64,000 nucleotides of DNA from Dyella_D sp052115385 (GTDB taxonomy: Bacteria; Pseudomonadota; Gammaproteobacteria; Xanthomonadales; Rhodanobacteraceae), in contig NZ_JBFRGP010000005.1 in the NCBI RefSeq assembly GCF_052115385.1, forward strand, positions 62,001-126,000, in the 5' to 3' direction. Positions 54,936-61,015 of this stretch are shown piece by piece. The translations under genes were made by a program, and so were the position numbers. Every line of letters starts with the position of its first letter. Within the stretch, counting starts at the first letter, position 1. Below the pieces are notes generated by a model that worked only from the letters and a program-made list of their open reading frames with translations, was not told the origin of the DNA and did not search any database.

Positions 54936-55601
54936 CGCTACGTATCCTGTCGAGCATCATCAGCGCTTCCACCTCCCAGCGATCGAGTCGCCGGGTGGTG
55001 AGCTGCGTCCAGTGATGGAGTTCGGTATGGGTGAGCGGCATGGGCAACTGCGCCAGCCACTCGGCCAGATAGGCCAGTTCCGCCGGGCATGCCGGACGGT
55101 CGATCAGCTCGGCCGGCGTGCGGCCGAGCTGGCGTTGCACTGCTTCGAGATGCCGCTGCAGCGGCTGGCCGCCCGCGCCGGTGGGGCGGGCCAGCTGCTG
55201 CTCAGCCTTCAGCCAGTCGGCGAGCTGGCGAAGGCGTTGCCGAAAAAAGCCGGATCGTCGGCGCCGGCGCGGTCGACCAGCTCGGCGATCTGCGGCGCTT
55301 CGCGCAGGAAAGCCTGCACGTTGGCCGCCACGCAGGGTTCGTCGAAGCTCCACGCCGAGACCAGCGCGGCACGCACTGCCAGCATGCTCTGCTCCAGCGC
55401 GGCTTCGAGTTCCGCCTCGCCGGCCTGGCCCAGGCGCGCCACCTGCTGCATGGCTTCGTCGCGCGCCTGGCGGAACGCATCCGACCAGCGGCTGCGAATC
55501 TGCAGCCAGTGGTCGGTCGACGAACCGTCGGGCAGGGTCAGCGGCAGCCGGCGGCCGTCATTGGCGCGCTGGCGGATGCTGAAGTCGTCCATGCCGCTCA
55601 T
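54928..55601 (-). CDS. tail assembly chaperone GT-like, by -1 frameshift
   Basis: Slippage at TTTTTTC (55248-55242) joins residues 1-120 of the G-like protein to 104 residues of the overlapping frame (RQRLRQLADWLKAEQQL...ALMMLDRIRSDG), giving about 224 residues. The overlapping frame has no start codon with a ribosome site of its own, but is free of stops and codes for a helical, W/L-rich domain as in gpT. The second domain should bind the tape measure, as in lambda. Confidence 0.8.
55209..55601 (-). CDS. tail assembly chaperone G-like
   Basis: 130 residues. It begins at an ATG overlapping the tail tube stop. The sequence (MDDFSIRQRANDGRRLPLTLPDGSS...WLQIRSRWSDAFRQARDEA) is a phage tail assembly chaperone. 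Near the end a TTTTTTC heptamer in frame GCT TTT TTC (55248-55242) permits a -1 shift into the downstream T frame, the lambda G/GT arrangement. The normal stop follows at 55209. Confidence 0.85.
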   Translation of the reverse strand: MSGMDDFSIRQRANDGRRLPLTLPDGSSTDHWLQIRSRWSDAFRQARDEAMQQVARLGQAGEAELEAALEQSMLAVRAALVSAWSFDEPCVAANVQAFLREAPQIAELVDRAGADDPAFFGNAFASSPTG

Positions 55602-56506
55602 GCGCCGCTCCGGGTGATGCGCAACTGGGTGCCGCTGGCGCTGTCGTACAGGGCCTGGATCGGCAGCGACAAGGTGATCGGGCCGTCGTTGGCCACGTCG
55701 GCCTGGCCGCCGGTGTACTTGATGCGCGGCAGGTACAGCAGGTAGCTGTTGGTGCCGTCGGACAGGGTCAGCTCCAGCGAGCTCTCGGTCTCGCCGATGA
55801 ACTTCGACAGCAGCGAGCCATCCAGGAAGTACGCGGTGAGCGTGCCGGTGAGGTTGCTGCGGCCGATGCTCGGCTGCAGGGTCTTGGCACTGCCGATCAC
55901 GAAGCGCGGCTCGATGCCGTTGGCCAGGTCCAGCTTCAGCTCCGTCACCACGCCGAGCACCGTGCCGCCTTCCTTGATCGCGCCGCTGAGCGCATCCATC
56001 GGGCGGTTGGTCGACGCATTGACGTAGGTGGCACCGGCCACGGCGCTGGCGTCGACCGCTTCGCCCTGGCCGATCACGTCGAAGGTGACATTGGCGATGG
56101 CGCCCGGCTGCACGTCGAAATGCAGGCCGTTGACCTCGCAGCCGGTGTAGCGCAGGTACTGGCCGATATCGGCGAAGTGGCGTTCCAGGGTGAAGCTGTT
56201 GCGCGCGGTGCCGGCGCTGAGCACGTTGGCGTTCCAGCTGCCGCCGAGCGCAGCGGCGAACAGGTCGTCGTAGGCGCCGTAGCTCAGTTCGCCCTGCATG
56301 TCGCCGCCGACCTGGATGGTGCCGTGGCGCAGGTCGGCGATCTGGCGGTCGCCGCGCAGTTCTTCGGACTGCAAGGTGTTCTTGGTGAGGGCGAGCGTGG
56401 TGCTCTTGTGGCGCAGCTGGCGGAACGCCGGCGTGGCGGGCGTGGCGCCGTAAGCGGCCTCGGCGATGTAGGCGAGGCTGTGGCGGCTGCCGGTGGCGAT
56501 GGTCAT
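55598..56506 (-). CDS. phage tail tube protein
   Basis: 302 residues. The pattern AYIAEAAYGATPATPAFRQLRHKSTTLALTKNTLQSEELRGDRQIADLRHG is characteristic of non-contractile (siphophage) tail tube proteins, here larger than lambda gpV (246). A C-terminal stretch (ITLSLPIQALYDSASGTQLRITRSGA) closes the core. AAGGAG lies 8 nt before the ATG. It is the structural main subunit of the tail. Confidence 0.88.
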   Translation of the reverse strand: MTIATGSRHSLAYIAEAAYGATPATPAFRQLRHKSTTLALTKNTLQSEELRGDRQIADLRHGTIQVGGDMQGELSYGAYDDLFAAALGGSWNANVLSAGTARNSFTLERHFADIGQYLRYTGCEVNGLHFDVQPGAIANVTFDVIGQGEAVDASAVAGATYVNASTNRPMDALSGAIKEGGTVLGVVTELKLDLANGIEPRFVIGSAKTLQPSIGRSNLTGTLTAYFLDGSLLSKFIGETESSLELTLSDGTNSYLLYLPRIKYTGGQADVANDGPITLSLPIQALYDSASGTQLRITRSGA

Positions 56507-56598
56507 GCGGATGCTCCTTGGTGGAAAGAAACGCGCGGCGAGCGGCCACGCGGTTTGGCCCGAAACGGACCGGGTCGAACACATGAAGAGGCGACGGC

Positions 56599-57009
56599 TC
56601 AGCCGTGATCGGTCCACGCCGACCAGGCGACGATCACCGACAGCCGCAGCCAACCGTCCTTGTTGGTGACGACCGTGCGGCTGGTGCTGTTGACCAGCAC
56701 CGGCAGGCCGTTGCCGTCGAGCTGGCGGCCGGCTTTGAAGTAAGCGCGCAGCGTGTCGGCCAGGGCGAGCAGGCGGTCGATGCCGCCGCCGGAGGCGTCG
56801 TTGAGGTCGATCTGGAACGTGCCGGTGTGGCGATCGTTGCCGGCCACGCCGAGGCTGCCGCCGACCACCGGCAGCGGCAGCACCGACACCGCGGCCCAGG
56901 GCTGTCCGGTGGTCGGTGCGAAGTCGCGGCCTTCGTAGGCGGTGGGCAGGTTGAGCGCGGCGGCCTGATAGCCGGCGACGAGCGCGGCATTGATGTTGGT
57001 GAAACTCAT
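56599..57009 (-). CDS. tail terminator-like protein (DUF4128-like)
   Basis: 136 residues (MSFTNINAALVAGYQAAALNLP...VAGNDRHTGTFQIDLNDASG...TNKDGWLRLSVIVAWSAW). The size, position before the tail tube gene and sequence pattern fit phage tail terminator-like proteins (lambda gpU role). In a headless particle such a protein would cap the tube at its top. The DUF4128 call is by pattern memory and tentative. Confidence 0.7.
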   Translation of the reverse strand: MSFTNINAALVAGYQAAALNLPTAYEGRDFAPTTGQPWAAVSVLPLPVVGGSLGVAGNDRHTGTFQIDLNDASGGGIDRLLALADTLRAYFKAGRQLDGNGLPVLVNSTSRTVVTNKDGWLRLSVIVAWSAWTDHG

Positions 57010-57031
57010 GGCGGGTTCCCGTGGCGGAAAA

Positions 57032-57057
57032 GAAAAACCCGCCTCGGTGGGCGGGTT
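57032..57057 (-). terminator. intrinsic terminator after the lysis genes
   Basis: On the minus strand AACCCGCC / GGCGGGTT (8 bp, 6-nt loop) is followed by TTTTTCTTTT. It lies between the lysozyme stop and the tail terminator-like start. Confidence 0.88.
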
Positions 57058-57139
57058 CGGAGATATGCGGGTTCGGCTGCGTTGCGCTGTTGAGTGATCT
57101 TGCCGTTGTAGCCAGATTAGGGATGAAAGCGCGGAAGCG

Positions 57140-57616
57140 TCACTTCCGCATTGCAAGGCTTGCCGGATGCGGCGACAGGAACAAGGTGCGTTCGGCGATG
57201 CGACGGCGCAGCAGGCCCGGCAGCACGCGGCCACCGGCATAGCGCCAGCGTTCGAACTCCGCGGCGGCGCCTTCGAAGTCGCCGGCATTGAGTTTGCGCA
57301 ACAGGGTGGAACCGGCGAACGCGGTGGCTCCCACATTGAAGACGAAGCTCACCATTGCGTCGAACGAAGCTTGCGCCAACGGTTCCGTCACCCATGCGCG
57401 TACGGCTTGTTCGGCCGTACTCAGATCCTGGCGAAGCAAGCCGTCCGCTTGCGCAGCGTCGATACGCGCGCCGGAGCGCACCTCGTCGCCGGTATGGCCG
57501 TAGCCGATCGTCCAGATGCCCGCGGCATCCGGATACGCGCAGCTGCGCAATCCCTCGAACTGCTTGATCAGCGCGATGCCGAGCGCGCTGGTCTTCATCA
57601 TCGTCGCGGCGCTCAT
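57140..57616 (-). CDS. GH24 lysozyme (endolysin)
   Basis: 158 residues. The T4-lysozyme catalytic triad spacing is exact: Glu21, Asp30 and Thr36 in KQFEGLRSCAYPD...IWTIGYGHTG. FNVGATAFAGSTLLRKLN is also typical. It cuts peptidoglycan to lyse the producing cell. The start overlaps the upstream holin stop (ATGA). No signal-anchor sequence is seen, so it depends on the holin. No spanin gene can be found downstream. Confidence 0.95.
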   Translation of the reverse strand: MSAATMMKTSALGIALIKQFEGLRSCAYPDAAGIWTIGYGHTGDEVRSGARIDAAQADGLLRQDLSTAEQAVRAWVTEPLAQASFDAMVSFVFNVGATAFAGSTLLRKLNAGDFEGAAAEFERWRYAGGRVLPGLLRRRIAERTLFLSPHPASLAMRK

Positions 57617-57894
57617 GCGTCCAGCCTCAGCACGCGCGCGAGGTTGCCGCGCGCCACGTGCAGCAGCGCGGCGAGCACCAGCAGGATGCCGAGCTGCCAC
57701 AGCGTGGTTTCGCCCGGCGCCGCATGACCGAGCGCGATATGGATGGCCTGCCCGCCGCTGCATACGATCAGCAGCCACGCGCAAACCGACACCCACGGGC
57801 GATAGCGCGCATCGGGCGAGCGCCGGTAGGTGATCAGGCGCAGGCAGATCGAGGTGCAGGCGAACAGGGTGAGCAGTTCGACGGGGTCACGCAT
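57613..57894 (-). CDS. holin-like protein with three membrane helices (Phage_holin_3-type)
   Basis: 93 residues. The start MRDPVELLTLFACTSICLRLITYRR, the conserved YRPWVSVCAWLLIVCSG and the C-terminal LGILLVLAALLHVARGNLARVLR give three membrane segments and a basic tail, as in putative 3TM phage holins. It is coupled to the lysozyme. It probably forms the membrane lesion that releases the lysozyme. Confidence 0.85.
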   Translation of the reverse strand: MRDPVELLTLFACTSICLRLITYRRSPDARYRPWVSVCAWLLIVCSGGQAIHIALGHAAPGETTLWQLGILLVLAALLHVARGNLARVLRLDA

Positions 57895-58237
57895 GCGGGC
57901 CTCCACGGCTGCGCAGCCACGCGTCGAGATCGAACGTGCGGCCGCGTTCGAGCAGGCCGAGGGTGACGGTGACGCCCAGCGCCGCACCGAGAAACGCGGC
58001 CAGCCCCGACGCCTGCAGCGGCAGCCAGCGCATCACCTCCGGCGCGGCGAGATAGCCGAGCGCGATCGACACGCCGAGGTAGGCAAGGCGCCGCCAGATC
58101 GGCAGTTCCTTGGACGAGACGACGAACAGCGTGGCGCCGGCGAACGCGCCGATCAGCGCGTTGCCGTCCACGCCAGGCAGCGATGCGGCGACGCCGAGGC
58201 TGGCAGCCGCCGCCATCGCCATGGCGGGTTCGGTCAT
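57887..58237 (-). CDS. second holin-like membrane protein
   Basis: 116 residues. The N terminus (MTEPAMAMAAAASLGVAASLPGVDG) is hydrophobic, followed by two more predicted membrane helices and a charged C-terminal tail (ERGRTFDLDAWLRSRGGPHA). GGAGACCACTC precedes the start. It overlaps the next holin gene. It may be a holin, antiholin or pinholin; sequence alone does not tell. Confidence 0.75.
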   Translation of the reverse strand: MTEPAMAMAAAASLGVAASLPGVDGNALIGAFAGATLFVVSSKELPIWRRLAYLGVSIALGYLAAPEVMRWLPLQASGLAAFLGAALGVTVTLGLLERGRTFDLDAWLRSRGGPHA

Positions 58238-58259
58238 GAGTGGTCTCCATGAAAGCGAA

Positions 58260-58278
58260 AGGCCGCACATGGCGGCCT
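58260..58278 (-). terminator. hairpin upstream of the holins, second of a pair
   Basis: The stem AGGCCGC / GCGGCCT with a 5-nt loop is followed on the minus strand by TTCGCTTTC. The stem is identical to that at 58418-58436. Confidence 0.65.
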
Positions 58279-58371
58279 ATGAAGGGGGGGAGGGGCATCG
58301 CGTGCTTACGCGTGGGTGGCGCGGCGGCGGAGCCGTCCGCTGATCTGCCCATGATGTGTATTTTCGTCAGA

Positions 58372-58513
58372 AAGTGCGGAAGCGTCGATGCCGCAGTGGC
58401 GGAGGACGAAAAAGAAAAGGCCGCACAGGGCGGCCTCGATTCGACTACGTCATGCGCTACATCCCACGCTATGCATTTTCCTTAAGAAGTGCGGAAGCGT
58501 CGATGCCGCACTT
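58372..58513. repeat. duplicated hairpin-forming element
   Basis: A 24-bp identical block (AAGTGCGGAAGCGTCGATGC...) occurs at 58372-58395 and 58487-58510. The second copy extends to a perfect 8-bp inverted repeat (58487-58513). The 11-mer GCGGAAGCGTC recurs at the end of the lysozyme gene (57131-57141) in another hairpin. The blocks bracket the strong terminator. Confidence 0.75.
58409..58436 (-). terminator. intrinsic terminator upstream of the lysis genes
   Basis: The stem AGGCCGC / GCGGCCT (5-nt loop) is followed on the minus strand by TTTTCTTTTT, a strong intrinsic terminator facing the direction of the late genes. It lies downstream of the Q-like gene, where lambdoid phages have tR'. 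Confidence 0.85.
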
Positions 58514-59198
58514 ACGCCGGTGCAAGCGCGTGTTCCAGCGCACGCGCGCCACGCGTTTCCGCACCCGCGCACAAGGCCAGCGTCCACTCGTACACCGGAC
58601 GCCATACGCGCCGATAACCGGCTTCGTCGCGCTCGATCATCGCCGCGCGCTTGCGGTCGCTCACCGGCGTGCGCCCATGCCCTTCGCACTGCTGGCAGGC
58701 CAGCAGGCGGTCGTGCGCGAACACTTCGCCACGGCCTTCGCAATGCGTGCACAGGTTCGGCGTGGCCAGTTCGGCGAGCACGGCCTGGCGCACGGCGCGA
58801 TAGACCGGGCCGACGGCGGGCCACTGGCGCGCCTTCGTTTCGTCCAGCGTCTCGGTGGCACGCAGCAGGGCCGCGCGCTGGTTGCCGCGGGTGCCGTAGG
58901 TGCCGTCGATATCGTCCTCGGCCACGTGCAGGGCCAGCCTGGCCGCTTCCAGCTCGCGGCGCAGGCGCATCCATTCGCGCAACTGGGCTTCGCGCACGAT
59001 GCGGTCCAGCTCGGCGCGCTGCAGCTGGGCGCCGTCCGGCCACCACACGGTGCACAGCACCTCGCGGGCGAGGCGGTCCTCGATCATGCCCAAGGCGCCG
59101 GCGATGTCCTGGGGAGTGAGTTCGGACTGGCCGCCGTGGTGCACCTCGAAGCGCGCGATCGAGGGGTTCAGGCGGGCCAGGAGCTTGCGTACGTTCAT
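58512..59198 (-). CDS. zinc-finger late regulator, Q-like antitermination candidate
   Basis: 228 residues. Two CxxC pairs (CTHCEGRG and CQQCEGHG) form a DnaJ-type or Q82-type zinc finger in the C-terminal half; the rest is helical and highly charged. The position, first in the operon with tandem terminators directly downstream and before the lysis genes, matches lambdoid Q antiterminators. The start has GGGAGGAATTCG before the ATG. The Q assignment is inference from finger pattern and position. Confidence 0.62.
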   Translation of the reverse strand: MNVRKLLARLNPSIARFEVHHGGQSELTPQDIAGALGMIEDRLAREVLCTVWWPDGAQLQRAELDRIVREAQLREWMRLRRELEAARLALHVAEDDIDGTYGTRGNQRAALLRATETLDETKARQWPAVGPVYRAVRQAVLAELATPNLCTHCEGRGEVFAHDRLLACQQCEGHGRTPVSDRKRAAMIERDEAGYRRVWRPVYEWTLALCAGAETRGARALEHALAPA

Positions 59199-59270
59199 CG
59201 AATTCCTCCCTGTTCTGCGATGGATGGAGCGTCGGGCGAGGCGTCCGGAGGGGACGATTCCCAGGCGACT

Positions 59271-59332
59271 ATGATAAGTTTACTTGGCATTATTTGTCAA
59301 TTATACTTGGCAGAACGCCAAGTAAACTTATC
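59271..59332. promoter_or_regulatory. divergent promoter/operator region of the tailocin repressor
   Basis: A perfect 16-bp inverted repeat (GATAAGTTTACTTGGC, 59273-59288, and its complement, 59317-59332) brackets a third half-site that forms the dyad TACTTGGC-AGAAC-GCCAAGTA (59304-59324). Minus-strand promoter: -35 TTGACA (59295-59300) with -10 TATCAT (59271-59276), 18 bp apart. Plus-strand promoter: -35 TTTACT (59279-59284) with -10 TATACT (59302-59307), 17 bp apart. The dyad covers the start of the plus transcript; the outer half-site overlaps the minus promoter. Confidence 0.75.
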
Positions 59333-59335
59333 GAC

Positions 59336-60028
59336 ATGAATACCTTCGCCGAACGCTTCAAAGCCGCCCGCGAGCGCGCGGGCATCTCCCAGCGCGAGCT
59401 GGGCCGCCGCATCGGGAACTCCGGTTCGGCCATCAGCCAGTGGGAGGCGGGTGTGATCGAAGCAGACAACATCCGCGTCGCGGCGCTTGAGATGGCGGCC
59501 GGGATCATCGGTGTCTCGGTGCGCTACCTGCGCACCGGCAAGGAGGACGACAGCCGCGGCGAGGTGCCCGCCGGCCTGCGCGCCGCCCAGCCGGACGTGC
59601 GCCAGCTACCGGTGATCTCGATGGTGCAGGCCGGCCACGGCCGCGAGGCGGCCGATCCCTATCCGCGCGGCTATGCCGAGCAGAGCGTGAGCCTGGATGC
59701 CGAACTGGCGCGCGATCTGGGCCGGCTGGCCTTTGCGCTGGAGATCACCGGCGAATCGATGCTGGAGGAATTCCACCCCGGCGACATCGTGATCATCGAC
59801 CCCGCGGTGAAACCGCTGCCGGGCGATTTCGTGGTGGCGCGCATCGAGAACGACGGCAGCGCCACCTTCAAGAAATACCGCAGCCGCGGCCGCGATACGG
59901 AAGGTCACGAGATCTTCGAACTGGTGCCGCTCAATGCGGACTATCCGACCGTGGTGGTCAATGCGGCGAACCCCGGCAGCATCATCGGCACGATGATGGA
60001 ACACCGGCGGCGGCGCCGCCGGCATTGA
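59336..60028 (+). CDS. LexA/CI-type repressor: HTH plus S24 autoprotease
   Basis: 230 residues. The HTH (about 6-62; ERFKAARERAGISQRELGRRIGNSGSAISQWEAG) is followed by an S24 domain. The cleavage site is Ala99-Gly100 in SMVQAGHG, the catalytic Ser141 is in TGESM and the catalytic Lys179 (or 180) in ATFKKYR, all intact. It should be cleaved when RecA filaments form, so the adjacent late operon would be DNA-damage inducible. The basic tail RRRRRRH is unusual. No Shine-Dalgarno sequence is seen; the leader is short and overlaps the operator. Confidence 0.94.
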   Translation: MNTFAERFKAARERAGISQRELGRRIGNSGSAISQWEAGVIEADNIRVAALEMAAGIIGVSVRYLRTGKEDDSRGEVPAGLRAAQPDVRQLPVISMVQAGHGREAADPYPRGYAEQSVSLDAELARDLGRLAFALEITGESMLEEFHPGDIVIIDPAVKPLPGDFVVARIENDGSATFKKYRSRGRDTEGHEIFELVPLNADYPTVVVNAANPGSIIGTMMEHRRRRRRH

Positions 60029-60032
60029 TCGC

Positions 60033-60929
60033 TCAAGGCGCGGCGGTGCGGTGCAGGCCGGTGTAGCAGGCGAACGTCCAGGCCCAGAACACGAACAGGC
60101 ACAGCAGCAAGCCGCCGCTGCCGACCAGCACGGGCCCCATCGCCGTATCCAGCGGCAGGCCGGCCAGCATGCCGGAGGCGCGATAGATCGCTCCTGCGCC
60201 GGAGGCGAGCGCACCCACCGTCGCACCGAGCCACCGCCAGCCGTGAATGCCGGCGAGGTAGCGCGGCAGGCCGAGCCAGGCGCCGACGAAAGCCAATGCC
60301 ACGGGAATCAGCGCTACAGCTGCATAGCTGGCGGCGGCGAGCGCGTAGCTGTCGAGACCGAGCGAAGTCAGCGTCGACATGGCCACCGGCGTGAGCATCG
60401 CCAGCACGCTCGCCAGCACCCACGCGGCGAGGCCGGCGGTGCGCCAGCGCGCGTTGAACGACGGCCACGGCAAGGCTTCCTTGCGCATGATGCGCGCGGC
60501 GATGATCCACGCCAGCCAGGTGCCTAGCGCATGCAGCAGCGGATACAGCAGCGAGGACGCCGCGAGCATGATCTGCATCGACGTGCCGGCGGTGGCCAGC
60601 CGCACCATCAACGCCACCGCGCCGATCTGCACCCCTTGCCAGCACAGCAGGAACACACCGAACAGCGACAGCACGATGGCCGGCCGTTGGAACGCCAACT
60701 GCCCATGCCGCTCGCCATGCCACTGCGCAACCAGGAACGCCACGCCGGCACGGAACACCAGGCTGCCCGCGGTGGACGCGTAAGCGATCGCCCTGGCGCC
60801 CTCGCTCAAGGCGGGCCAGCCACGCTGCACGGCGAGCGAGAACAGAAACGGCACCACGCCGACGATCAGTGCGACGACGGTGGCCAGCCAGGGCAGTGGA
60901 GCGGGGCGGACAGAGGCGGTCGTAAGCAT
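60033..60929 (-). CDS. hypothetical polytopic membrane protein, paralog of 42492-43421
   Basis: 298 residues with nine or ten predicted helices. It shares AGVAFLVAQWHGERHGQLAFQRP and AFVGAWLGLPRYL with the gene at the other end of the phage-like block. Function unknown. AAGGAAGCCGC precedes the ATG. It ends 4 nt from the convergent repressor gene, so the block is inserted between the two paralogs without spare sequence. Confidence 0.82.
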   Translation of the reverse strand: MLTTASVRPAPLPWLATVVALIVGVVPFLFSLAVQRGWPALSEGARAIAYASTAGSLVFRAGVAFLVAQWHGERHGQLAFQRPAIVLSLFGVFLLCWQGVQIGAVALMVRLATAGTSMQIMLAASSLLYPLLHALGTWLAWIIAARIMRKEALPWPSFNARWRTAGLAAWVLASVLAMLTPVAMSTLTSLGLDSYALAAASYAAVALIPVALAFVGAWLGLPRYLAGIHGWRWLGATVGALASGAGAIYRASGMLAGLPLDTAMGPVLVGSGGLLLCLFVFWAWTFACYTGLHRTAAP

Positions 60930-61015
60930 GCGGCTTCCTTGTCGTGGCGCGACGCGCGAGGTGTGCGGTCGCGATATTCCAACCTTACATCACGCGGCAA
61001 CGCATACCGCAGGGC

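Noticed and set aside
58450..59055. A minus-strand frame overlapping the Q-like gene
   Set aside because: Arg/Ala/Pro-rich out-of-frame reading; the frame with two CxxC pairs and a good ribosome site is the real gene.
43533..60028. A complete prophage
   Set aside because: No integrase, terminase, portal or capsid genes and no recognisable attachment repeats or tRNA at the ends.
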